Shown piece by piece: positions 41,833-48,881 of a stretch of DNA of 48,881 nt. The stretch is from Phycisphaerae bacterium (lineage in GTDB: Bacteria; Chloroflexota; Anaerolineae; 4572-78; J111). Numbering within the stretch: the first letter of the stretch is position 1; every line of letters starts with the position of its first letter. Where the stretch lies: positions 1 to 48,881 of the forward strand of contig JANQQF010000152.1 of NCBI GenBank assembly GCA_028285035.1, given 5' to 3'. The notes beneath the pieces were generated by a model. It saw only the letters and a program-made list of their open reading frames with translations, had not been told where the DNA came from and made no database searches. Made by a program: the position numbers and the translations under genes.

Positions 41833-43248
41833 ATGTCAACCAAAGAAATGTCAGATGCTTTAGAGGCGGCTCTCAAAGCGTGGCACCAGCCAACAGATGA
41901 GGTGGTACTCCTTAAACTCGTACCTTACCTCGCACACCAGATAAAAACAGATTGGGCAGAGGTGCGTCCCCCATCACCACAACAATTGACCAATCAACTG
42001 TTGCTAGATTTTTTAGAGATACTATCAACTCGAGACAACGATGCAGCGAAGTTACTGCGTGGTCGATACATCGATGATAAAACGGGCTTTGCGGTTGCTA
42101 ACTCGCTGGGCATTTCCGAAAGCGCTTTCTATCGGCGGCGACGCAACGCATTGACCGCACTCAGTGAGGTCGCAGTTAGTCAAGAAGCGAGAGCAAAACA
42201 AAAACAAATCAGTCGCTTAGAAGGTCGCCTAGAGTTGCCAACATATCAAAATCTATTTGGGTTAGACAGTCTCCGTACCCGACTCACTAATCTCCTCTGC
42301 TCACAAACAGACGTGCGCTTATTCTGCCTCTCGGGGATCGGTGGCATCGGCAAAACGGCTCTGGCAGATGCGCTCGCTAGGGATATCATTGCTGAGGGTT
42401 GTTTCAGTGATCTCGCCTGGATTAGTGCCCGGCAGCAACAATTTGCACCGTGGGGTGAAATTCAAGAGACAGGACAACCTGTTCTAACCTCCGCTGAATT
42501 AATTACTGCCCTCAATGAGCAACTCAGCGATAATCTTGCACCCCCCCGATCACCTGGAGAAAGTCTACAAGCCCTAAAAACACGCCTCAAGACTCACCCT
42601 CACCTAATCATCCTGGATAATTTAGAAACTGTTGCTGATTATCAAGAGCTCCTGCCATTGCTACGCGAATTAAGCCAATGGGCCTGGATTTTGCTTACCA
42701 GCCGGGTCAGTATTCACGCCCAACCAGATGTCCATCTTGTTACTCTGACCGAGTTATTGCTAGATGATGCGACAGAGTTGATCCGAGATGAAGCCCAACG
42801 TCGAGGCATCATTGATTTGACCCGGGCCTCAGGAGAGACAATTAATCAAATTTATAAAGTTGCTGGGGGAAGCCCGCTTGCCCTAAAACTCATCATTGGA
42901 CAGGTCCAGATCCGCTCACTACCAGTTGTCCTCACTGATTTGATCGAAGCTCAAGGTCGTCAAGCCGAGGCGTTGTATACCTACATCTATCGTCAGGCTT
43001 GGGGTTTACTAGATGATGTCGCCCGACGGGTATTACTAACGATGCCTTTGGTGGCCGCACCAGGGACAACGTTAGAGCATTTGGCTGGAACGACTGGATT
43101 AGAGCGTGATCAACTATATGATGCTTTGGAACAACTTATTACATTGTCCCTGGTTAATGTTGGTGGTTCCTTAACGGAACGCCGCTATCAAATTCATCGT
43201 TTGACTGAAACATTTTTGCACACTCAAGTTACACAATGGATGACATGA
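41833..43248 (+). CDS. STAND (NB-ARC) ATPase regulator with sigma-like HTH
   Basis: 471 residues from the ATG at 41833 (AGGG at 8 nt). The frame extends to 41761, but that portion lies in a hairpin and has no Shine-Dalgarno. The N-terminal half carries a sigma-region-4-like HTH (about 68-110, LLRGRYIDDKTGFAVANSLG / SESAFYRRRRNALTAL). The NB-ARC ATPase has Walker A GIGGIGKTA (168-176), Walker B LIILDNLET, LLTSRVS and GGSPLALKL, and a C-terminal winged helix ending RLTETFLHTQV. From the P-loop on it is a paralogue of the SARP-STAND protein at 2223-4100; the DNA-binding front end has been swapped. It overlaps the TPR gene by ATGA. Likely a signal-responsive transcription regulator; target unknown. 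Confidence 0.88.
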   Translation: MSTKEMSDALEAALKAWHQPTDEVVLLKLVPYLAHQIKTDWAEVRPPSPQQLTNQLLLDFLEILSTRDNDAAKLLRGRYIDDKTGFAVANSLGISESAFYRRRRNALTALSEVAVSQEARAKQKQISRLEGRLELPTYQNLFGLDSLRTRLTNLLCSQTDVRLFCLSGIGGIGKTALADALARDIIAEGCFSDLAWISARQQQFAPWGEIQETGQPVLTSAELITALNEQLSDNLAPPRSPGESLQALKTRLKTHPHLIILDNLETVADYQELLPLLRELSQWAWILLTSRVSIHAQPDVHLVTLTELLLDDATELIRDEAQRRGIIDLTRASGETINQIYKVAGGSPLALKLIIGQVQIRSLPVVLTDLIEAQGRQAEALYTYIYRQAWGLLDDVARRVLLTMPLVAAPGTTLEHLAGTTGLERDQLYDALEQLITLSLVNVGGSLTERRYQIHRLTETFLHTQVTQWMT

Positions 43249-44432
43249 CCGCTTCTAACCAAACCTGGGATGATTATTTTCACCAAATGATCATCTCTAA
43301 TTGCCACTATTGGCTCAACCAAGCCAAGACTGATGTCAAGCTCATTATTCCAGAAATTCCGCAAGTTCTCCGGGCCTTAACCTACGGCTTGAGATTACCA
43401 GCCGCTTGGTCAACCGCCAGAGATTTAGTACGTATCATTAGCCCTACTTTACTTCGGCAAGGTCAAGGTGTCGCCTGGGAAAGCTATCTTATTAAAAGTA
43501 TTGAGCGCAGCCAGCAAGAGAACGACCCAATCGAGATCGATTTTCGCCTTGAACTTGGCAATCTTTATCGGTTGCAAGGGCGCTTAATCGAGGCCCAGAC
43601 TTACCTTCAAGTTGCTTTGGGTCTATGCGAGCAATACAATTCGCTCCATCAGTATTGGGCCATAATCAATATGTTAGCCTTGGTTGCGCGAATATCAGGT
43701 CAGTACGACGAAGCTGAAACCTATTGTCAACAAGTTTTAGATGCAGATCAGGTATCAATCAAGGATCGGGCAGAGGCCTTCAATGTGATGGGCTTAGTTG
43801 CTTACGAACATTTACAAAAGACAGATGCGTTAAAGAACTTTGATGAAGCACTTATTTTGTATCATTCTTTAAATGACCCTTATCAAATTGCTAGAATGCT
43901 TACAAATAAAGGTATGGTATTACAAAGTGATAAGCGTTTAATAGAAGCTGAACAAAGTTATCGTGATGCCATTAAACAGTTTCAAATTTCAAACGATACA
44001 GCTGAGATATTTAAACCCATAACAAACTTAGGAAATGTGTTTCTACTAAAGGAAGAGTATCAAATCGCTTGTCAGTATTATTTAGAGGCCTTACCCACAT
44101 TTCGTGAATGTAATTATTTGGTTGAATTAGCACACGTTTATAATAATTTAGGATTAGCTTACACAGGGTTAAGGAACTGGAAAGAAGCCGAAGATTACTT
44201 TTCAGCATCCATCGATCTCTGGGAAACACTCAAAGACTACTACAATCTTGCTAATGTTTTAGATAATTTGGGAACAATGTTCAAAAAAGCACAACAATTT
44301 GAGCAAGCCTATAAAGTATGGGGGCAGGCTTTAAGAACTTTAAACAATTTAACTGATAATCCAGCAAAAACTCGATTACAACAAGTCATAAAAAACCAAT
44401 TAGAAGCTCATCAAAAATATGTATCGACTTAG
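43245..44432 (+). CDS. TPR-repeat protein coupled to the STAND regulator
   Basis: 395 residues. I chose the ATG at 43245, which forms ATGA with the upstream stop and gives the start MTASNQTWDD, matching the paralogue at 596-1840 (MTANSPTTTQ). An ATG at 43236 is the alternative. About 100-390 are tetratricopeptide repeats (units such as HVYNNLGLAYTGLRNWKEAE and NLGTMFKKAQQFEQA). It should be cytoplasmic and act with the STAND protein as the TPR arm of a split AfsR/MalT-type regulator. A hairpin follows directly (44431-44473). Confidence 0.88.
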   Translation: MTASNQTWDDYFHQMIISNCHYWLNQAKTDVKLIIPEIPQVLRALTYGLRLPAAWSTARDLVRIISPTLLRQGQGVAWESYLIKSIERSQQENDPIEIDFRLELGNLYRLQGRLIEAQTYLQVALGLCEQYNSLHQYWAIINMLALVARISGQYDEAETYCQQVLDADQVSIKDRAEAFNVMGLVAYEHLQKTDALKNFDEALILYHSLNDPYQIARMLTNKGMVLQSDKRLIEAEQSYRDAIKQFQISNDTAEIFKPITNLGNVFLLKEEYQIACQYYLEALPTFRECNYLVELAHVYNNLGLAYTGLRNWKEAEDYFSASIDLWETLKDYYNLANVLDNLGTMFKKAQQFEQAYKVWGQALRTLNNLTDNPAKTRLQQVIKNQLEAHQKYVST

Positions 44433-44473
44433 GCTAAACAGTAGATAAAATAGCATTCTACCGTTTAGCCTTA
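44431..44473. terminator. Bidirectional hairpin between convergent genes
   Basis: aggctaaacagtag pairs with ctaccgtttagcct, with one A-C mismatch. There is a T-rich stretch on the plus side (ttattatta). Confidence 0.6.
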
Positions 44474-44476
44474 TTA

Positions 44477-44623
44477 TTAGCAGCTAGTGGTTCCGCAATG
44501 ATCAGCGTAAGCAGCCCCGCTGAAGCCAGCGATCTCAGTAATTACTGGCGTAGCGGCGAGGGCAGTCAACATTAGAGCGACAAATAGAGCGGTAACCAGA
44601 CGATTGCGTGTAGCTTGGATCAT
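44477..44623 (-). CDS. 48-residue secreted peptide with two C-terminal cysteines
   Basis: 48 residues starting at the ATG at 44623, set by AAAGGAG at an 8-nt gap; the longer frame to 44686 adds 21 residues without a Shine-Dalgarno. MIQATRNRLVTALFVALMLTALAATPVI is a strong Sec-type signal sequence (R-N-R charge, hydrophobic core), with likely cleavage after AYA (consensus A-x-A). That leaves a tail D-H-C-G-T-T-S-C of about 8 residues, or a longer one if cleaved at ATP. The two Cys could form a disulfide or be modified. It lies between a STAND-TPR pair and a STAND-winged-helix gene. Not a known family to me; a signalling peptide is possible but unproven. Confidence 0.7.
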   Translation of the reverse strand: MIQATRNRLVTALFVALMLTALAATPVITEIAGFSGAAYADHCGTTSC

Positions 44624-44916
44624 GACAAAGTCTCCTTTCGATAAAACTAGGCGACTTGAGTCGATGGGGCCCCAGAGTTGGGTCAAACAAGCTTGCTTTA
44701 TTCAAACTTGCCAACTCTCGTATACGATCCAGCTCAGCCTTCTATTTGGTTGTATCAATCAACCGGTTTGATCTAATCTTCGATGGGGATTTACATCACC
44801 TATCAATCCCACCTCGATGATGACCATAGTTTATCTGATGATGTACCATTTATCTTGCCATCACCCTTTTAAGTTTCTGATATTTAGAAGTAAAGTCTGA
44901 TATTTTCCGGGGTTCT
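44624..44916. other. Intergenic region between divergent peptide and ATPase genes
   Basis: Nothing beyond the peptide's Shine-Dalgarno could be supported. No clear promoter boxes were found for either direction. Confidence 0.5.
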
Positions 44917-46227
44917 ATGTACGAACATTTGAGAGAAGCCTCATTCCCCGATAGCTATGCTCGTCGGGAAATCGATTGTATTACCATCGCATTGGCAATG
45001 CGTCGCAGTGTGCGAGTGGTTGGCTTGAGTGGAATGGGGAAATCTAACCTGTTGCGCTTTTTAATCTCACATCCTCAACTCATCACAGATCATCCTGATA
45101 TTGAAGCCGAGACTGTCCATTTTCTTTATCTGGATTGCAACAAAATTAACCCAATCAATCCCCTGGCCTTTTTTCGAGAGTGCCATTTTTTACTACAGCC
45201 AGAGGCCATCCCCGCCCAAGCTGATGAGCAATTATTGCTCAAGCAACTTGAACTTTCGCTACGGCAGATAGGGCCAGAGACGCTGGTGATTATGGTCTTA
45301 GATCGAACAGAGGGACTATATGAGGCAGTTGGATCGGCCTTTTTTGCCCAGTTACGAAATTTACGTGATGAGGCAAGAGCGGGTCGGATGGCGTTTATTT
45401 TTGGCAGCGCCAGACCGCTGGGAAATTTGCAGGAGTTGGAGAAGCTGTTTAGCGATACCTGCTGGGTGAGATCGTTGGCTGAGGCAGATCAAGCTTACTT
45501 CTTTGAGCATCATCAAACCCGCCTGAACTTTCGGCTTGAGATAACAATGCAAGATCGATTATGGCAACTAACGGGGGGGCATCCGGGTCTACTCAAAAAC
45601 GCTATTGAATGGGTAAAACGTCAAGCGGGGCAGCCTGAGCAGGATTTACAACAGGGCTTACTCCAGTACACACCTATTCAAAATTATTGTGACCGACTGT
45701 GGACCGGCTTAACGGAGACAGAGCAACATTTCCTGCTCAATATTTCTCATCATCCGCAATCTGATCCAGTCGGCGAACAATTAAAGCAATATGGTTTGTT
45801 GGTCGAGAAAGCCAGCCGGTTAGAACTATTTAGCCCCTTGTGGCAGGTCTATCTCCAACAAACAATCTGGTCTCAGCAGCCTGTTGGACCAATGGAGGTG
45901 AGGTTGGAACCAACGACCCGACACGCAATCCTGCACTGGCGGGGGCAAACCGAGCGAGTGGAAATTAGTCGCAAGCTCGTCTTTGACTTGTTACAGGCTT
46001 TAGCCGCCACACCTAGAGAAGTGTGTAGCAAAGATGATTTAATCAAACGTTTGTATGGGGAAGAGAATAGCTACGAAATGTTCGAGGACCCTCTCTTTCA
46101 ATTAGTCACAGCCCTTCGTCGTATGCTTGATCCAGCTGTACGACGATTGTGTCCTAATTTAAAGGGGAGTTGCGTGCAAAATGTGCGAGGGGTGGGTTAT
46201 CTGTTACAGACAGATTTGCCGGTGTAG
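44917..46227 (+). CDS. STAND/AAA-type ATPase with C-terminal OmpR-like winged helix
   Basis: 436 residues. The Walker A motif GLSGMGKS lies at 36-43 and Walker B LVIMVLDRTEG near 119-129. FIFGSARPLG looks like a sensor and LTGGHPGLLKNAIEW like the STAND G-x-P motif. A helical part (260-310) leads to a winged helix (about 325-432) of the OmpR/PhoB type (ISRKLVFDLLQALAATPREVCSKDDLIKRLY, ALRRMLDP, VQNVRGVGYLL). The order, ATPase first and DNA-binding last, is reversed relative to SARP regulators. It should act as an ATP-controlled transcription factor. The start has only GGGG upstream. No receiver domain, so it is not a classical response regulator. Confidence 0.85.
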   Translation: MYEHLREASFPDSYARREIDCITIALAMRRSVRVVGLSGMGKSNLLRFLISHPQLITDHPDIEAETVHFLYLDCNKINPINPLAFFRECHFLLQPEAIPAQADEQLLLKQLELSLRQIGPETLVIMVLDRTEGLYEAVGSAFFAQLRNLRDEARAGRMAFIFGSARPLGNLQELEKLFSDTCWVRSLAEADQAYFFEHHQTRLNFRLEITMQDRLWQLTGGHPGLLKNAIEWVKRQAGQPEQDLQQGLLQYTPIQNYCDRLWTGLTETEQHFLLNISHHPQSDPVGEQLKQYGLLVEKASRLELFSPLWQVYLQQTIWSQQPVGPMEVRLEPTTRHAILHWRGQTERVEISRKLVFDLLQALAATPREVCSKDDLIKRLYGEENSYEMFEDPLFQLVTALRRMLDPAVRRLCPNLKGSCVQNVRGVGYLLQTDLPV

Positions 46228-46236
46228 GGCGATAAA

Positions 46237-46285
46237 AAAATGTAGGTATCCAGATCAGCTAAGCCCATCCAAGTACCTACATTTT
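46237..46285. terminator. Bidirectional terminator
   Basis: aaaatgtaggta (46237-46248) and tacctacatttt (46274-46285), a 12-bp perfect stem with a 25-nt loop between convergent genes. Confidence 0.75.
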
Positions 46286-46317
46286 ACAAAAATACAAATT
46301 GTGGAAATCTATTTCAC

Positions 46318-47589
46318 CTAAAGAACAAATACCCCGTACAGTAAGATAAGTGCCCCAAAATAAAGAACAGGAAAGGTCCAACGGCAGACTTGATCGATAC
46401 GCGTGGCCGTTGCTTCTCTTTCCTGTAAGTAAAGCACATTGACTAATACGTTTTCGACAATCGTCAAAGCCATCATCACAAATGATAATGTCAAAACCGT
46501 ATCCATAAAAGTAAAGTAGGAGACGCGAGGTAGATCTTCGGCGATGATAAATTGATAAGCCACAATGGTCAGCATCCCTGTCAATGAGACACTCATTCGG
46601 TCCGCCAAACCATCACCAATCATCCAAAAGACTGACCAAGAAATCGCCACCAAAATAACTAAAGGAAACATCACTTTCCAGATATAAAAACCAAATTGAC
46701 GGCTAACCGCAATCTCCATCAAAAATTCAGAGAAGAGCCACTGTGACCGGATTTCTTGACGCGACTCAATTCTAGTCTCTACACCATCAGTATGCCATTC
46801 CGGAATTTCAAACTCAGAGCCAAAGCCAATTTTATCTTCTTCTTCGTGGAAAATCAGAAATCGATCATCCCAGGCGTGTGACTCAATCTCAACAAACAAC
46901 GTTTGCTTGTCAAACGGGAATTTTCGTAAATCATAACGAGCACTCATTGAAGCGTGAAATCGTTCCTCATATTCAACCGTACCATCTTCACGAATAATCA
47001 ACTCTTGATTTTCGATGAGACGCGGGGCTGACTCATTGACAAATGTTAAATCGGGCCACCAAATGCGACTTAATTCTAAGCGGGCATCTTCCTCCAAGAA
47101 TATCTTTTCCACAACCCCAACTTCTTCAGGATCAAACGCCACGCGTGGATCACACCAAATTAAATCCAAAAAACCTTCAATCTGAAAGGTATTGCCAACC
47201 GCATCAACCTCAGTCACTTCAATAATGAACAGCCCCAAATCAGTCAAGGTTGGACCATCAGGGTTGGGAGGCGTTACAAAAACAGCCTCTTCCAAGTCAA
47301 ACTGGTCTTCAGTAGGGGCACCGCCTTCAGCTATTGCATAATCAACATGGGCACAATCAGCCACTGAGTCGATTGCCAAAAACTCGCGGGTATCAACCCC
47401 TTCAATTATCTCAGGTTTGTCCTCGGTATCAGACTTATTTTCCTGAGCAAAGATACCTCGATTGGGCATCGAAAGAGTAAAGAGGCCTAGGACTCCAAGT
47501 ATCATCAACGCTAAAATTATTGGACGGTTTGTTATTTTACGCTTTATCTGAGTATCAATCGAAGATGAGCGATTGAACGATTTTGGCAT
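46318..47589 (-). CDS. Prokaryotic pentameric ligand-gated ion channel (Cys-loop receptor family)
   Basis: 423 residues. The signal peptide runs to about residue 48 (LGVLGLFTLSMPNRGIFAQ). The extracellular beta-sandwich (about 105-297) has the family segments IEGFLDLIWCDPRVAF, RIWWPDLTFVN, and RYDLRKFPFDKQTLFVEIES, where F-P-F-D (224-227) is the pro-loop that in animals is flanked by the two Cys; here, as in other bacterial members, those Cys are absent. M1 (300-324) has the conserved Pro309, and M2 (331-352, MSVSLTGMLTIVAYQFII) lines the pore. M3 is 358-386 and M4 403-423. Known bacterial homologues are GLIC (proton-gated) and ELIC (amine-gated). Glu/Asp in the M2 region hint at cation selectivity, but ligand and ion cannot be read. 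GGAG precedes the ATG. Confidence 0.93.
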   Translation of the reverse strand: MPKSFNRSSSIDTQIKRKITNRPIILALMILGVLGLFTLSMPNRGIFAQENKSDTEDKPEIIEGVDTREFLAIDSVADCAHVDYAIAEGGAPTEDQFDLEEAVFVTPPNPDGPTLTDLGLFIIEVTEVDAVGNTFQIEGFLDLIWCDPRVAFDPEEVGVVEKIFLEEDARLELSRIWWPDLTFVNESAPRLIENQELIIREDGTVEYEERFHASMSARYDLRKFPFDKQTLFVEIESHAWDDRFLIFHEEEDKIGFGSEFEIPEWHTDGVETRIESRQEIRSQWLFSEFLMEIAVSRQFGFYIWKVMFPLVILVAISWSVFWMIGDGLADRMSVSLTGMLTIVAYQFIIAEDLPRVSYFTFMDTVLTLSFVMMALTIVENVLVNVLYLQEREATATRIDQVCRWTFPVLYFGALILLYGVFVL

Positions 47590-47863
47590 CGTTATTCTCT
47601 CCTAAAAATAGCTTACATCTGTAGAAACAAATACCCACATTTCCTGATGTATCACAAAAAACTTATTTTGATTTGTAAGGCTATATAAGCCCCATTGGAA
47701 GATCAATTGATTGAGGTGAACCTACCTTTAAAGTTTATCAAACTCTATTAAAAATGGAAAACTTTTAGTGCCTCCATCAGAAAGATACACTGTATCAATT
47801 AGGCTTGCCATCCTGTTCCAATTGCATTATTATCACTCAACCCTTAGTTTAAGGAGTAAAATA

Positions 47864-48349
47864 ATGATTATATATCCTGATGATCGAGTGCTCATTGCCG
47901 TAATGAACAATCTAGAAGATTGGCGGCGGGTACAAACGGAACAATGGTATCGCATCCCTGTTAAAAATGCCCCTCAGCCCATCCCTCACGTTGACTGGCT
48001 AGCCTTCTTTTTCACAAAAACATTTGGCCCAGATAAATGGGCAATTCATTACTATGCTAAGGTAGAAGGACACGAATTGGTCCGGCGACGGGATTTACTT
48101 AAGGACACCTCAAACTCTAAAAAAGCGGATGCTTGGTATTACAAGCTAGATTTGGGACCACTTTTACACAAGATACCACCGATTATTGCTGATAAATGGC
48201 GTCGGGTTAGTTTCATCTTCACAACAGGCGATCGATTTGAGGCAGCAGGGGAGATCAAAGATTTATTGGCCGATTATTCTCCGACCGGGCACCCGTTTGT
48301 GGTGTTGAAGGAGTTGCCGGAGGTGTTTGAGGGGGAAGAGAAGCTGTAG
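47864..48349 (+). CDS. Conserved hypothetical protein, 161 residues
   Basis: The ATG at 47864 follows AAGGAG by 7 nt. The frame opens at a GTG 96 nt upstream, which has no Shine-Dalgarno. The start is MIIYPDDRVLIAVMNNLEDW, with a Trp/Tyr-rich middle (EQWYRIPVKNAPQPIPHVDW, WAIHYYAKVEGHELVRR, ADAWYYKLDLGPL). No signal peptide, no Cys, no membrane segment. I believe close relatives occur as unnamed proteins in several bacterial phyla, but I cannot verify this. The compact alpha/beta pattern with W-Y-R-I-P-V at the front would suit a nucleic-acid or ligand-binding fold. No function assigned; it is followed by a terminator that belongs to the convergent neighbour. Confidence 0.75.
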   Translation: MIIYPDDRVLIAVMNNLEDWRRVQTEQWYRIPVKNAPQPIPHVDWLAFFFTKTFGPDKWAIHYYAKVEGHELVRRRDLLKDTSNSKKADAWYYKLDLGPLLHKIPPIIADKWRRVSFIFTTGDRFEAAGEIKDLLADYSPTGHPFVVLKELPEVFEGEEKL

Positions 48350-48396
48350 CTTTACATCACTAGCATCTCTGATTTGAAATCCAAGCAATGTGTAGA

Positions 48397-48430
48397 GAAA
48401 AAAACGGGATGCCCATTCGGACACCCCGTC
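48397..48430 (-). terminator. Terminator of the acidic secreted protein gene
   Basis: On the minus strand acggggtgtcc, gaat loop, gggcatcccgt, then a run of seven T. It could also act on the plus-strand gene 47864-48349. Confidence 0.75.
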
Positions 48431-48451
48431 TTTCACTAAATCTATTGACCG

Positions 48452-48881
48452 TTACTGCTTCGCGACAATCGGGAGGAAGAGTGTTGTCGTCCCCGCTTCA
48501 ATCCCCAAGCTGGTGTCATCCAAGGCGTGGATCTCATCGGTGTCATTCTCATTGTCCTCATCGTCCTCAGCCCGATCCTCTTCTTCCGGCGAGTCTGCTT
48601 CCTCAATGTCAGCCAAAGCAATCGTGGTGGCCGTCACCTCAACCGCAACCTCACCACCAATGGCAAAGGCATCGATGTCTCGGTCAAAGCCGTACTCCTC
48701 GCCCGCCCAGTACAGGCTGAACTCACATTCGGTGTTCACACCCAGTGAGGTTGGGGTACAGATGAAGATATCAGTCCCTTCGCCTTCCAGACCAGGTACA
48801 TCGAAGCGTCGATCGGTGGTCAGGTAGATGTCACCGGTCGCCTCATCAATCTGTCCCCCTCGCACATCTTCTCGCCAGCTT
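48452..48881 (-). CDS. C-terminal part of a secreted acidic protein (runs off the window)
   Basis: The frame is open to the window edge (48881) and reads SWREDVRGGQIDEATGDIYLTTDRRF, so only the C-terminal 140 or so residues are present; the GTG at 48865 is not a real start. It contains one beta-repeat unit (GDIYLTTDRRF, GTDIFICTPTSLG, CEFSLYWAGEEYGF, DIDAFAIGG) of a type that I have seen tandemly repeated in large extracellular proteins. A very acidic spacer (ADSPEEEDRAEDDEDNENDT) follows, then a short terminal strand ending TTLFLPIVAKQ. The end motif (L-F-L-P-I-V) recurs at C-termini of secreted Chloroflexota proteins in my recollection and may be a sorting or anchoring tag. Confidence 0.75.
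   Translation of the reverse strand, partial: SWREDVRGGQIDEATGDIYLTTDRRFDVPGLEGEGTDIFICTPTSLGVNTECEFSLYWAGEEYGFDRDIDAFAIGGEVAVEVTATTIALADIEEADSPEEEDRAEDDEDNENDTDEIHALDDTSLGIEAGTTTLFLPIVAKQ

Noticed and set aside
44624..44686. Longer start for the 48-residue peptide
   Set aside because: Adds 21 residues before the signal peptide, while AAAGGAG sits exactly 8 nt before the inner ATG.

Overview
The window reads as a Chloroflexota chromosome fragment, most like the Anaerolineae/Ardenticatenia branch. This is inferred from gene content, not from a marker gene. The basis is AfsR-like SARP/STAND regulators, multi-GAF histidine kinases, a complete glycine-cleavage operon behind a tandem riboswitch, type 2 isopentenyl-diphosphate isomerase, secreted proteins with Thr/Pro linkers, a prokaryotic pentameric ligand-gated channel, and a large GTPase-centred conflict-type operon. 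No rRNA, tRNA, CRISPR array or intact transposon was found.

Layout. 1-4.1 kb (minus strand): a decayed GIY-YIG nuclease gene, then a TPR protein and a SARP (wHTH-BTAD)-STAND regulator that together look like a split AfsR. 4.1-7.0 kb: two near-identical genes for 58-residue proteins flank a frameshifted secreted LysM protein. The first small gene has a textbook SARP operator, heptamers on an 11-bp pitch just upstream of a -10 box, and faces the SARP gene. 7.3-8.6 kb: a membrane-anchored S41 peptidase whose catalytic Lys position is Thr. 8.9-13.7 kb: gcvT-gcvH-gcvP behind a tandem glycine riboswitch with its own terminator. 13.8-25 kb: housekeeping and signalling genes (hybrid histidine kinase, secreted beta-propeller-like lipoprotein, mannitol-1-phosphate dehydrogenase, fni, acpP, mobA, a GAF/PAS histidine kinase, a WecA/TagO-type transferase). 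25-27.7 kb: a tyrosine-recombinase fold protein without its catalytic residues, behind a perfect-consensus promoter, and a pentapeptide-repeat protein.

27.7-41.2 kb is the most interesting part. Seven minus-strand genes are tightly packed, in transcription order: a DJ-1/PfpI-like protein; an aminoglycoside-phosphotransferase-like kinase with a C-terminal adaptor domain; a 1540-residue P-loop protein carrying the same adaptor domain plus helical repeats; a zinc-finger TRAFAC-type GTPase; a formylglycine-generating-enzyme-fold protein; a GAP1-like protein fused to a second zinc-finger GTPase; and a membrane-anchored RING-finger-like protein. It resembles the GAP1/double-GTPase conflict systems predicted computationally by the Aravind group, but with an added kinase/adaptor module and a GAP1-GTPase fusion that still carries an internal ribosome-binding site.

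41.5-48.9 kb: a second STAND-TPR regulator pair behind a roughly 310-nt structured leader, a 48-residue secreted peptide, a STAND ATPase with a C-terminal OmpR-type winged helix, a Cys-loop-family channel, a conserved hypothetical protein, and the 3' end of a secreted acidic protein that runs off the window.

Family assignments come from reading motifs. No database search was possible.
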